A DNA stretch of 64,000 nucleotides, from assembly GCA_900618425.1 (NCBI GenBank), contig UZAN01040004.1, positions 29,540-93,539 of the forward strand, read 5' to 3'. Positions within the stretch are counted from its first letter, which is position 1. The number at the start of each line of letters is the position of its first letter. The stretch is from Echinostoma caproni (taxonomy: Eukaryota > Platyhelminthes > Trematoda > Plagiorchiida > Echinostomatidae). Position numbers and translations under genes: made by a program. The notes under the pieces were generated by a model. The model was not told the DNA's origin, did not search any database, and saw only the letters and a list, made by a program, of their open reading frames with translations. Below, one piece after another: positions 1-11,999 of this stretch.

Positions 1-930
1 CTCGTTTGATAACCTCTCAATCAGTGAAATTTATACTAATTTAAGCTTTAACAATATTCTTGTATTCTTTGGAAAACGGTTATTTTTTGTCTAATTTTCT
101 CTGATTGCAGTTTGCTCATAATCAAACAAAATGCAGGTAGGACATATGCAAATGGATTTTTTCGGGAATCTTATAAATCAGGGTGCTCACAGATTCGATG
201 ATTCCTTCTACTAGAAAATTTCTGTCAAAAGATGTTCTTCTTACCCATCGATCTAACTGAGCCGGTTACTCTAAGCAAACCTATTATTTAGACAGCTTTC
301 TCAAAAGTCCGGCACTTGAATCAGTCGTTAAAATTAGTAAGGAACATTTTTGGTTGAGTTGTTTTTGGACGCAGATAGCTTTTCTGTAATGAACAAGAAG
401 CAAAGTGCTCGATGGCCAAATCAAACACACTGCGAGCGATATACCAGCGATATACCACCAGCTGACTAAAATTCGTCAGTGTATCTCAACTTTTGATTAG
501 TTACCTTCAGGTTAGGAAAGGAAAAAAGGCAAATAAAAAGGCTGGCTGAATGGATGCCGGAGTCGGTAACTGACAAATCCCAAGAGACATCAAGGACAAG
601 TTGGCGGTGTGGCACTATGCGGGTTTGGTGCAGCTCAAAAGTAAGTTTACTTGATCGCGGCATTTGATCACTCCTAATCATGCATAAAATGTAGCCCAAG
701 TTATTCATCAGAAGAAAACTATGATCCGACGGTAAACCCCCTTTACAGTGTTAACCATTATTGTTTCAGGCGTTGAAGAACAAAATAACCAAGAACGGAA
801 TAAGCAAACAAGTCCGAGTGGTTTGACATTGTTCTCCCTTGTTGACACGATGCAAAATAACTGATGAATGAGAACCGTGACCTTAGTACTAATTGAAACA
901 TAATGGAAAATAGAAAACAACGGAGGTTAC

Positions 931-1034
931 CTTTATTTTTTAATAGTAGATATGCCAGTGAGATATAGAGTAGGATAATGATCACAAATGGATTTTCCCT
1001 GCTTGTTTGTCTATATTCAACTGTCCAATTATTC
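931..1034 (-). CDS. Candidate transmembrane exon, possibly of the same gene
   Basis: A 104-nt segment lies between an AG (GAGGTCAG next to 1034) and a donor G|GTAACC (930-925). It would encode an NxT glycosylation site (NNWTVEY), a short polar stretch and a hydrophobic run of about 15 residues (FVIIILLYISLAYLL) ending in KNK. This is the layout expected of a single-pass membrane anchor, which the dystroglycan-like gene should have somewhere left of 6377. No link in phase could be shown, the acceptor tract is poor and the ORF is short. Treat it as a lead only. Confidence 0.2.
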
Positions 1035-1874
1035 CTGACCTCCGTGGGATTATAAGCAAACATTTAGCTAGCTAGTGCATCCTCTGTGATGAATAATGTG
1101 TGCATTTGTCATGGTTAGTCGTCGACTAGAGAAAAAAAACATGTGACCTGTGCAACACTTATTGTGCATTGCTAAGTTCAATCATTCGCCAATTTGGCGT
1201 TCAATCTACCGTGTCCATAGCAATAAAACAACGGGTAACATCTATGTTCATTTCGATGGTCGTTGATCAACGGGATAAGTTCGATCACGAAATCCACAAC
1301 AGATTTCTGGAGCGAAAAACAAAACAATTTATGTTCACATTCTTACCAAACTAGTTACAATACTGCACCGTCGGATTTAAAGTACGTACGCGTCTGATGA
1401 AAATTGCAGGAATAATCGCAGATATCTGAATTAAATGCTCTTTGTTCTTCTTTGTGACTAAAGTAAATTCAGAATTAAGCACCATATGTAATTTATTGCT
1501 TCGCAAAATCACTCTTTTAGTGATTTATCCAAGGTCAGTAGACCACGAGCTCATACGGACCCGATCCGAACATTAGGAGGGGAAAAACGGATAGAATGAC
1601 TATGGTCTTAATATGTCGGCCGTTAAACCTGTAGTTCATAGGCGAGAGGTTGGGTGCTCAGGCTGGTGAGTAGCGATTCGTGACCAGCAAAAGAGATAAT
1701 AGGCTGAGACATAAATATGAAAATAACTGTCAGCATTTACACACAACACTCAACAGTGGGAATATCAGGTTAAGCATTTCTCTCTCTCGGGAATGACTCT
1801 CTTGCAGATCAGCCGGCAGGAGTGAATTATTCCCCCTGATTGCCAAATAAGAGACTTGGATTATCTGATGCGTT

Positions 1875-2062
1875 TGTATAGGGCATTTCGTCGTGTGCAA
1901 AGAGCAAACGAAGCGTGAACTCAAGGGCACTGAACAGCTCCCTCGCCCTGGTAGGGTCACAAAATCAGAATGAATGCGTCGACTCAACCGGGTTTCGGAT
2001 CCCGGACCTCACCGGCGAAACGCAAGCACATGGCCAAATTGATCACCGGACAGTTGATCAGG
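1875..2062 (-). repeat. tRNA-derived SINE, family A, partial
   Basis: On the minus strand this reads as a tRNA-like head (A-box-like GGTGATCAATTTGG, then a B-box-like GGGATCCGAAACCC) followed by a body and a tail that includes CACACGACGAAAT. The same order occurs at 26.8-27.0 and 56.64-56.83 kb. The tail here is shorter, and no target-site duplication could be defined. Confidence 0.5.
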
Positions 2063-2338
2063 CCGCCAATAATAATTTGATTTATTCATGATATCCATCT
2101 TTGCAATCCCAATGCATACAAACATTTCAAACGTGAGTACTTGTTACATGCCAGTAGTGGAGGATTGGATTTGATTATATGGTAGACGGATGATGACACC
2201 CATCTAGATCAAAATCAGCTGTACAGCGCTTTATAGCTGCTCTCATAGTGCCTCATTTTCTCTATAGACCACGAACTTCACAACGTAATTAAAACACATG
2301 CTCTAATGATCTCAAGTAACAGGTAGTCAGAATGGGAA

Positions 2339-2367
2339 NNNNNNNNNNNNNNNNNNNNNNNNNNNNN
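2339..2367. other. Assembly gap (29 N)
   Basis: A run of 29 N. Flanking sequence shows no obvious repeat. Confidence 0.99.
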
Positions 2368-4161
2368 TGACTTTTGTGGCTATTGCTGAAGCGAGTGCGT
2401 TTTGCTGTCCGCTACTAACTTTCAAAGTTGATTGATCCTATATCACTTCTGGACAAACGAAAAACGGTCATATCAGCTGGCCGTTACCAAGGTGAGTGGC
2501 AAGTATGCGTTTTACCCGTTAATTCCTCGGGTTTGATTTCAGTTGGGTTAGTAGATTAGCACTGCAGATATAATTCAGCCAGGTTGAAAGAACTTCACAA
2601 AACCTTGTTTTTTTTCAACCCACGATCTGTGTGCTCTTTACATTACTAAGCTTTCTATTTACCCATAACATTTATGAGATTGTGTGAGTTACGTCCTTTC
2701 GAACAATCCTGTATGTGGTGTTAATAGTGTTATAATTTCAAAAGGCGGTGCTCGGTCGAGGACAGTTGTTTAGTGAGGATCCCATATGGAACATCAGTAA
2801 TTTGGCATACCTAACACAGAAAATCTCATCAGAAGCATACCGTCGCAATACCTGGTCGCAGGACGGGTAATGCACGTAGGAATCGATAGTTATTCTCTGA
2901 GATACAGCAATTCGCACTTGGTGGTCTTCTTATTTTTTGATCGTTGAAAGTAATCACCAACTATGTCACCTACTACTCATAAGTGAGTAGTATCTGACAA
3001 CAATAGCACTGTGCATTCTGGCTGTCAGTCGCCGACAGATGATTTCACTGGTAAGCTCTATTCATTTCCCAAATCAACAGTTTGTGGGCAGAGTGTCGGA
3101 TGTAACAAAGAGGGAACAGTCACTGCTGCCACTGGAATACTAAGAAGCTATTCAATAATTGCTACACTCCAATCAATTTGTTTAGTAAAAGGATAGGAAC
3201 AAACGGAAGCTCCAGTAAGGTCTAAAAAAAAGCAAATGAAATTTATTAAGGAAAACAGTGATATTTGAAATGCGGAGCAAAATGATCAGCAGTCTAAGAA
3301 TCGCACACAGGTGAAAAATTATTGCGATAAATTGCTAAATAAACTCACCAGGTGGTATTCGAAGAATAAAGTTTTTCCTGAATGGTGCAGGTCGACGAAC
3401 GTTGACGTAGAATGGTTCTGTTAAAGGTAAACAATTCTTCGTTCTTAGTCGTTTGAGACTGGGGGCGATGAACATAATAATAATAATGACCATTATACAC
3501 ATATACAAATATGTATATCAAAGTTGTATTAAAAATTTATGTGATTCACATCTCAAATATCTTGTATAAATACAGTCACTGATGCGTTGTGATATATTTG
3601 TCTTTAATCTGACAACCTGACCATCTCGTTGGCGGTGTTAATCAACCATTATAGGTGGCTCGTCATCTTATAGGTCGGTAGTATGAACGCTTCCCCTTAG
3701 CTGTACTTCTTTATTTATTGTTTCAATGATTTCAGTCCGTTCCATCCCAATTTCTGGATATCGTTCTGATCTTTTTGCGAATGACATGATTAGAAGTTAA
3801 TTATTACTAGTATGAAATTGTGACTGTTTCACGCTTACAACGTGTATTGATTTCGATACAGTTGAGACGCCATCCTAAAACAAACATGAGCGAAAGTGAC
3901 AATCCTTTCTGTTTACACATTAACCCGATCCCCATATCTGTTAACAATAATTTTAACAGCCATACTGGAACATTCAGGATTCTTTTTTTTCTACAAAATA
4001 ACGCTAGCCCTCACTAGGATTAGCGTGATGAAACAGTTCAGATGGTTTACATACCTTTTCTGCCGGAATGCCATTCTCTGTTCATAGGAAATAATTTGGC
4101 ACCATGAACTCATTAATTGGGCTTCGAAGTAAGCTATTAAATCACTGCTCAGTGTGCTGAA

Positions 4162-4178
4162 ATATATATATATATATA
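4162..4178. repeat. (AT)n microsatellite
   Basis: Perfect AT dinucleotide run of about 17 bases in noncoding sequence. Confidence 0.9.
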
Positions 4179-6376
4179 ACTCCTGTAATAACATACTGTG
4201 TTCTTGCTTCGAAGGGAATAATCCACGGCTTCACATCTGACCCGAAATCGGGGTACTTCTAATGTTGGGTGCAGATGTTGTTGTAAGACATTGTAAAAAT
4301 TCCAACTACTCTCAAATCTAGCTGAGGTACTTCTGAGGGAGGCAAATCCAGAGCGAGGTAACCCAAATGATAGAATTCAGGTGCCGCTTAGACTGCTGTT
4401 ACTTCTTTTATCCGCTGAAAGACTATGCTCTCCTAGCACACCAAAAACATAAAATATTATAAGGTCGTATTGTATCTTCAAACTTTAGTTTAGTAAATTG
4501 GACTGGATGACATAGGTCACCACAACATATCGAATTTGTCACGATGGATCAGGTTAAAAGATTGTTTCGAAAAAGAATTCACTACTACTTCCTCAAAAAC
4601 CGAATTGAAAAGACGAAGGTAAAAATACTGTGCTGTGCAATGATTTCGAAATGAGTTCAGAGAAGTAGATCAGAAAATTTGTATGCAAAACCTCACGCTA
4701 TGTATGACAGTTGTCCACCACTGATCTCAAATTATTTTAGGATCCCAAAGGCCAAGATGTAGATGTGATTATTTTCTTCATCGAATATTCTGGTTAAACA
4801 CTGAAAATAGTTTTTGGATCTCATGCGGTCGGAAGGTTACGGAATAAACAGAATTGATGCCGTCGCTATATAAACCTGTTTTTCCGTAACTCATCAACAA
4901 ACTATCCACTTTCCATGATCCACAGATCTCAGACCGAATCACGAACAACGTCAATCACATAAACTGAGTTTAACAAACGAACATCTGTTCACTTTTGTAA
5001 CAAGTAGTGAAACCCTTCTCAAAAACATTTACCTCAGACGTCAATCAATCACCCTCTAAACTGCATTTGAGGTTGTCTGTTTCCCGGTCCACTTATAAAA
5101 TGAGAAAAGAGATATCATATGCACTTTTTCTTTGTCTTTTCAGCACAAAATCATTGAAGAAATATGCAACCATTCTTGGAATAGTATGCACACAGATGTT
5201 CAACGCGGTCATTTCCTCTGGGAATACGCAAAAACAGAAGTTGTTCAAATTTATGCAATACTTGTATATTACCTTTAGTCACAGACATTGATTGAGCGAT
5301 AGTTTTGGTCCAACTGAATGCGAAAAGCTGACGATTTATTTACAGTAAGCTAATAATCCATTTCTAACTTTGTAAAATCTACTTCAGAAGCCATTTAAAA
5401 TTGATACATGTTTAAGAGTTATGTTCAAAGCAGTTTCAAGAAATCCAGCAGCGATGAGAAATCTTATCATCAACAATTGTAGTCAACAAACAGCTAAGTT
5501 TCAATCACTCAATCATTCATACACTGCAGGAGAGTCTGATGCAGGAACAGAAGAAAACTGTCGTTTACAATAACAGCATTTGAAACAAAAGCCCACTTAA
5601 AGGATGCTCAACCTCAATTCACGGTTAATTAGTAAATTGCATCCAATAATTCAACTGATTGACCTAAACATTAACTAGTTTATCAAGTCATGAAATCTGG
5701 AGACTTAAGTTACCTGTCTCGTTCAACCTAAGTAATAGATTAATGAAGAACGGAACTAAACTCTTATACGGCATTGCCTATAACACACTAATTTTGACTA
5801 AAGTTTTGTTAGGCGGCCACTTCAAACGCAGATATCTTCTCCGGACATCTGCAGTTGTTTCTTAAAAACAGTGAATGCAGAAAACAACGATATGCACTGA
5901 GACGGAGGAATTGAACCTTAAATTCTTTTGGTGAAAGCAACGTTAACACACTGTGATTAAACATTCATTTTTGCAAGGAAAGTCATCCACAATGGAAGCA
6001 ACAGTGGCCTAGGCAGTGGTGTGGTTTGGCTCATGTATTAAATTACCCACATCTAACTTCGGACGTATATAAATCAATTGAACAATTGATCAGATCTCAA
6101 ATCTGATTGCAAGTTCCTAATAACAATATCAAATGCGGTTGGATTCTGAAAAAAGTGATACTGCTATAAAATTCAGTAGATGTTCGCTATATCACCAACA
6201 TGGTTGTTTAAGAAAATAGTTAAATTGGTGAAGTCCTAAATGTACAGGTTAAATGGATTGTTCATGAGACATTTATTAGTAATCCAACTCCCTCAGTTAC
6301 GCTAAGTTATAATGGTTAATTTCTGCAACGAGAATAATCTCGATATAAAACGAGCGTTTTGAAAACTTTCGCATAC

Positions 6377-6525
6377 CGATGGTGTGATTAACCGCAGTCT
6401 ACTATTTTGCACGCAGTCCAAATCGGAAGGATTTAAGTGGCGTTTCTTGGTTTTAACCGTACGTGACTGGAGGTCAACTGAGATGCATGCACCAACTTGA
6501 ATAGAAGCTAAATGACCGCGGTTCA
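6377..6525 (-). CDS. Dystroglycan-like gene, exon 5 (end of Ig-like domain 2)
   Basis: The exon starts after GATTTTAG (6526 upward). Its first two bases complete the Val511 codon left open by exon 4 (G|TG). The donor chosen is G|GTATGC (6376-6371), giving 149 nt and phase 0. It encodes residues 511-560. SIQVGACISVDLQSR (518-532) resembles the last strand of the cadherin-like domain that precedes the SEA-like domain in dystroglycan, and a basic stretch follows. The acceptor tract is weak, and the donor is the least certain boundary in the gene because the ORF runs on to 6302. Confidence 0.5.
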
Positions 6526-7008
6526 CTAAAATCCGATCCACTCATTGTTTTGAAAAATACAGGTGCAAGTGTATGCGCTCACACATACACCTGCGAGAAC
6601 TGCTCTAGCAGATTTGAGTTCTCAATTTTTGGAAATAGTGGAACTTTTACTGCATGTATAAATAATGTGTTTTAATTAGAATCGGTTGATTTTCACTAGG
6701 ATTTATGTTGATAACTACAGAAAACAGATACCACACGAGTTATACAATGACAATACTGCTCAAAGGAATCTAACTTGTGTCCGGGGGCTTCTATTCCATA
6801 CGATCTGCAACTTTAGATGACGAAGTACAAATGTTCCAAAAGAGGACTACCCTAATTTTTAACACAGACCATCAATGTCAATAAGCCTTTACATTCTTAG
6901 TGATATTTTCCCTTCTCACCAGTTCACATCGTATAGGCCTACTCTTTCCTATTACATTTGATGTAAATGCGTACATAATGCTGGATACAAAACCGACATC
7001 AGACTTAC

Positions 7009-7570
7009 CACAGGCTCTTGGCCGATTTGGAGCGAGGGCACATAATATCATCTGATGATTGCCCACATGTTGCGGGAGTGGCCGTAATCGAACAATCTTA
7101 CTTTTTGGATCGAATGAAATCCACTCTCTCGTGTCCCGCGGAATCACGGCACCGAAGCGTTCCACGGGTGTATTTGGAGATCGAATTTCCAATTCACTCA
7201 CGTTACCTCGATCCGGCCGATAGAGTGTAACCACCAAATTGTTATTAATAACATCATCAAACTTCTCGAATGTTTTCGGTGGAAATTGCACGTTGGTGAT
7301 CTGATGCACCGTTATTTTGATCGGAGAAATTGGTTGAAGTCTTGGCGCAGTCTTGGTTAGCCCGTCAAATGGAGGATAAAATATGGGACTGGACGCGGGA
7401 CTGGAGAATCGATAATTCGGTAAAAGACCTGAACCTTCATCCAGTAGACCAGTCAATTCAGCTACAAGTGGATCTGGTTCACCAGTGGATTCTGAGGATC
7501 GAGTCAATCTGGATGAGCGTTTTTTAACGGGTTCAGGTGTTACGAGATCACCAACGGTCCATTTGGTTAT
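7009..7570 (-). CDS. Dystroglycan-like gene, exon 4 (cleavage-like site, linker, Ig-like domain 2)
   Basis: The exon starts in phase 0 after ...GTTTGTAG (7571 upward) and ends in phase 1 at G|GTAAGT (7008-7003). It encodes residues 324-510. ITKWTVGD (324-331) completes the S6-like domain. KKRSSR (339-344) sits where vertebrate alpha-dystroglycan has a furin-type site after this domain. Residues 345-405 form a short Ser/Pro-containing linker. A second cadherin/Ig-like domain then begins: VQFPPKTF (417-424), WISFDPKSKIVRLRPLP (473-489) and HVGNHQMILCA (491-501) match the family's paired strands. An NxS site is at N446. This is the most recognisable exon of the gene. Confidence 0.8.
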
Positions 7571-8594
7571 CTACAAACAATGTCCGATCATAAGTACCCA
7601 TCAAAAGAAAGTAGTTTGATTAAAAGATGGTTCATTTTTAAAGTAAAATTGCGGATTTTGCTGTCCACAAAAAGTTCCAGCTAAACAGATAAATGTCCCT
7701 CTTTTTGATTCAAAATGGGAACTGCTAAGTTAGCTGCTTATTTATTTTCCGTTCGTCAACATCGATTCACTTTGAGGGACTTCAAAGCTCAAATAATCAT
7801 AACCTCATCAACTTCTCAGAAAGCAGCCCTTGTTTTAATTGCTTTTAGGTTTACAAATCAAATAACACATTAGCAATGAAATTCGACTTCAAAATTTTTT
7901 TATGAAGAAAAAGGCAAAAAGTAAACAAATTTTTGTGTATGGTGTTTGAAATTCAACACTTCGATCGCAAAAGAAGGAAAATAGGCATTGCAATTTCGGC
8001 TGAGATCTCCTTTTTTACCCGAAGAAAGTGTGGTTTATTGAGTTATTATGGTAGAAATAGGTGTTTTTCAGGTTTGAAAGATGAACATCAATTCAAATGA
8101 CGGAACATTCCCGGAATCTCCACTCGGAGGACGGGGAGCGTTACTAAAAATAACGAAGCACATCATGCATACCAGAATAGAGTTCACTGTCTCATATTGG
8201 TTTCTGACCAGTTCAGCTGAGAGTGGTCCTTTTGACTGTTGTTTTTCTGCAAGAACTTATATACGCACCAAACCATTCTCAAACAAGTATCTGCATGCGT
8301 CTTTTTGTTCCATTGCAACAAATTTCACTGATTTCCATAGGGAATTACCATCCGGTATACATCTGAATGTAGCTGTTTGATAAGAATACTTGTTTCGTAG
8401 GTTATTTAATTCTGTTTCACCGGGATGTGCATGTTTCGCAGTGACCCAAGGCTATACATCGCGGGATTATCTTAAATATTATTTCAATCGGGGAAAAATG
8501 CAGTTATAAGAAAATTTTTCAAATCTCGTTCCGTATGAAAATCAACTGATGGAAAAAAGATTGTCATTTATCACATAAGGGATTTCATGCTTAC

Positions 8595-8817
8595 CTGAAA
8601 ATTGTACAACAAGTGGCTGGAGGAAATAGTGACCACATCGCCAAGTCGAATAGGACCACTGGGGAAGCGCTTTTCTAGTAAAGCCAAAAATTGCAAAGCT
8701 TCTGGTGCAATGGATCCACATCCAATACGATACATTATCCCGAAATGATTCGTTCGGTTTTCTTGCGTGCATTGTGTGTTTTCCTTTGATTCTGCATTAG
8801 CCAGTACAACCAAACTC
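8595..8817 (-). CDS. Dystroglycan-like gene, exon 3 (S6-like domain, second half)
   Basis: The 223-nt exon is bounded by an acceptor ending TTTTTCATAG (next to 8817) and a donor CAG|GTAAGC (8594-8589). Its first base completes the codon left open by exon 2 (CA|G, Gln249), and it ends in phase 0. It encodes residues 250-323. MYRIGCGS (277-284) corresponds to the WKLGC-type strand of the S6-like domain. Cys282 is the expected disulfide partner of Cys172, as in vertebrate alpha-dystroglycan. The stretch from RLGDVV (307-312) to the exon end leads to the last strand of the fold, which is completed in exon 4. An NxT site is at N269. The exact phase agreement on both sides is good evidence for splicing. 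Confidence 0.72.
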
Positions 8818-9469
8818 CTATGAAAAATGTATTACCGTAAACTTTGGTTAACACAAGATCAGATTTCCCACACCTGAAAAATATTTTGGTATATAAAGTT
8901 CATGATCATTTACACAAAACTGCACACTTGTATTGCGTTTCATTCGTGCTTGGTTCATTAAGGTAGAGATCCAGCCCTTGAATCGGGTGTATTTTAAGAG
9001 CACTGTGGGCAACCAGAGCTGTAGCAGAATGTGGTCGGCGTTGACACAACTCTGTGGTACACCCTGCAACACACGCTGCCGAGTCGTTCAATGTGTGCAT
9101 GTACTCCGGAATAAACCCGAATTGCTGGAGGGCTACTCAGCTAAGACCAATTTCCAAGAAGGTTTCTTCAAAGCACCTAAGCTCTGTTGAAATTCTTACG
9201 AAGGGTGCTCTTGAACTGATTAACTACCCTCTCTGATGTTCTCNTGTTCTCAATCCTCTTAAGTTTGCTTATAAATAGTAACTTTCTTCTTTTCACGCCG
9301 TAACGTACTTTGTTCGTTGGGTGACTTTAGGTTTAGATAGAAACTGTTCGCTTTACTTTTCCTGATTATACCTGCATTTTTATTCGTTTGACCGTCGCAT
9401 TCTCATTCAACGTCTTGCTGACTGCGGCCTATGATCCGACGTGTTAAGCATTCTTGTCAACTACTTCTC

Positions 9470-9830
9470 TTTTAGGATGCAATTTATGTCATGCAATGGT
9501 AAAACTGTATTCCCTTCTTATGTNCTTATGTTAAATCCGGTGTCTCGCGCGGTGCCACTTTGTCTCCATTCCTTTTTCCCTTTACAAAAGCCACTTGCCA
9601 ATCCATACCAAATTTGATTGCCTGTAAATATGCGGATGATGGGGTGAGTGGGTACCCGTCCAATAACGAGGTATCTTTCAACGAACTTTAACGCTGTATG
9701 AACGACGTTTTTAGTTGGTATCTGCCTCGCTCGCTTATGCCTCATGTTACCAAGTATGTTTATGTTTCTTTGAACCTCAAATACGGCTCCCGTTATCAAA
9801 CTTATTGTAATAATTTACATGACCTTATTC
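9470..9830 (+). mobile_element. CR1-like LINE reverse transcriptase fragment (degenerate)
   Basis: The plus strand encodes the middle of a non-LTR retrotransposon reverse transcriptase. KSGVSRGATLSPFLF, just after the N at 9524, matches the conserved SGVxQGxxLSPxLF motif. It is followed by the catalytic YADD box, encoded at 9629-9640 (CKYADDGVSG). The frame closes at a TAA about 45 nt after the YADD box and there is no long ORF, so the copy is dead. Decayed element sequence may extend to about 10.26 kb, where the plus strand stays pyrimidine-rich. Enzymes of this type prime reverse transcription of LINE RNA at nicked target DNA. CR1 is the likeliest clade by motif style, but placement within the clade is inference. 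It lies in intron 2 of the dystroglycan-like gene. Confidence 0.75.
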
Positions 9831-11196
9831 TTAACAGTTAAGCATTCCCAACTCTGACTGCTGAACCCTCAGAGTCGTTCTACCCCACAATCTCCCACGG
9901 ACCAGCCATGCAGAGAACATTTAAAATAAGGTTTTTCAGCTTTTCGTTTACGCTTTCAGGCTTAGGTGGCTTGCTGTTTCCCCAAATGTAATTTTCAAAT
10001 TCTTCATTACCCACACTGTTCCCCATTATATTTTACCTGTCTCTTTTCCTACCCGCTTTGAATGTACCGGACACCAATCATCACAGGTCTGGTGGAACCT
10101 CTCGTGAGTTAGTTGAGTTATTCATTTTTTTAACTACCACTATCGTCTCCGTGCTCGTAATGCGCTGCCGTTTATGTTTACCCTATTCGCACTCTTTTGC
10201 GTACACATCTCTCCCCACTTCCACTGTAGTCCCGTGAATATCGCTGAAAATTCACGATTCGGATGTATGAAGCTTAGTTTGACTTAAATTACGTTGTCAA
10301 AAACGCAAATGTCCTTCTGTTTTAGAACAACCGACCAGGCTTACCACGTTTCGCTATATGTTGGATAGCGGTGTTTGACTGTTTGAGGTCAACAAATAAC
10401 AACCTAGAATTCTCATCCGGCAACTGTCGCTCATCTTGCCCATTTCTGTATTTCCCCCAAGCAGGTTTTGTATGACCTCAACTCCCTTCCTGAAATTTGA
10501 TTGTACATTTTATACGCAACAAAATAAACGGATGTAAAAATATTTGTTTATTTATAATCTAAAAATAAATTTCGTCATATTAGTTGTTAAATTCATGCCA
10601 TTGAGAGCTCTTTTACAAAGAGAAACGACCAAAAGTAAATGTTTACAACCGTTTATAGCTAAAACCTGTATCTTAGGTGATAGTGACACAGAAGTGCATG
10701 AACTAACCAGCACAAATTTTACCGCACCCGCTTATCTGAAAAATCTGGTAATTTCCTAGTTTTTATCGAACTCGTAGATTACAAAGAAAGGGAAAAGGAA
10801 GTGAAAAATGTCGAGTGAAAAAGCCAGCGGCAAACATTTTCTCGTTGATTATTAACGATTTTTATTGAAAAAACAGATCGATCACCTTTTCGCTTCTCCT
10901 CATCTATCTTTTTAAGTAGAAATGACTGACAAAACAGATTGCTTTGGCTGCCCTGTTCGACAGGGAAACTGTAGGATTTTATTTAGTTGCTCACGCACAA
11001 GTATTGTGTTAATCATTTGGTGCAATTATATTTGTTGCCATCCCTTTTGTAACACTTTTGGCAAGTGAATATTAAAGTTATCAGTCAGATCAGCTAAACG
11101 CATTGCATGATAAAAATCTCTTTTCAAAGACTGTTCTGCGGCCTATAATTATTGAAACATTACCTTGCGACCCATGTGGTGGAATTTCAATGAGCG

Positions 11197-11411
11197 GAAA
11201 TGTTTGTGATAACTGACAAATGGCACTGGACAACTGTTTCATCCTGTTTGAGACTCGTCAGCAGTGCGTACCTTTTGTGTCCCTGTCACAAACAATTCAA
11301 CCACATTTAAAAATGCATTCAAATAGTGGGGAATTAACGATCTGAAAAGGAGTGAAACCCATGCTAAACTTCATCAACAATGCCTGGTGCCTGTAAAAAA
11401 CCGAATGGGCA
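11197..11411 (-). repeat. SINE family B tail pieces (fold-back arrangement)
   Basis: Two segments (11197-11277 and 11348-11411) match, in the same order and orientation, segments at 28461-28541 and 28557-28652. The first reads TTTGTGATAA...GACAAA...GCACTG and the second GCCTGGTGCCTGTAAAAAAC. On the minus strand the first is the tail of SINE family B (see 28690-28835). A tRNA-like head lies directly to the right. Confidence 0.6.
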
Positions 11412-11494
11412 GCGGTGGCCCGGTGGTGGCCCGGTGATAACGTCAACAAATTACCACCTCGGAGGACGAGTGTTCGAATTGCACCACCACCGCC
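11412..11494 (+). repeat. tRNA-like SINE head
   Basis: The segment has an A-box-like TGGCCCGGTGATAACG and a B-box-like GTGTTCGAATTGC. Its ends GCGGTGG and CCACCGC can pair as a 7-bp acceptor stem. The spacing suits a tRNA-derived RNA polymerase III promoter. No clear anticodon loop could be defined, so it is read as a SINE head or tRNA pseudogene rather than a working tRNA. Confidence 0.5.
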
Positions 11495-11999
11495 AGAATT
11501 TCCCCATTTGTGTATTGTATGGCAGCCCTTTGATTGCCGCTTCTTCCTTCCTAAAAATTTTATCATTGTGCATTCAATAAAATGAAGTAAAAATGAAAAA
11601 AATCACCATCGAAATTCATCGGGCTCTGAGAAAACATGTGCAAGAAATAAAGGAAATATCTGACTGGACGAATATCTTGTCCACTCATTGGACGCATTTG
11701 TGGAAGCTTTCAACACTAGAACTTTTGACTCCAAAATAATGAATGAAAAGAATATTAACCGTGCTTGTGCAATCATAACATTGTCTCAAATGCATTATTG
11801 TCATATAGATGCCAATCTGTTTCATGCCTGCAGTGAGACGAATTCAAAAACGTGTTTAGAATAGTTGGTTTGGACTGTGAAACACTGATTTTTGAGACGT
11901 AGTCATTGCTGATGAGCCTCAAAAAAATACTGCATTTACATAGGATTCACCATGAAATCGGTGGGCACGTACATTTCGTAAGCTATACTAATGACAGAA

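Larger units (their letters stand above)
1035..6376. other. Presumed intron or 3' region of the dystroglycan-like gene
   Basis: About 5.3 kb in which I could not identify the missing SEA-like, membrane or tail exons. It holds a partial SINE (about 1875-2062, minus), an N-run (2339-2367), an AT dinucleotide run (4162-4178) and a short tRNA-like B-box on the minus strand near 5890-5925. No convincing plus-strand gene was seen. Confidence 0.4.

Noticed and set aside
466..708. Minus-strand ORF with a GTAACT donor as a dystroglycan tail exon
   Set aside because: A fragment (SSKLTFELHQTRIVPHRQL) faintly recalls the tail, but the phase does not join with the 931-1034 candidate and the plus strand is also open.
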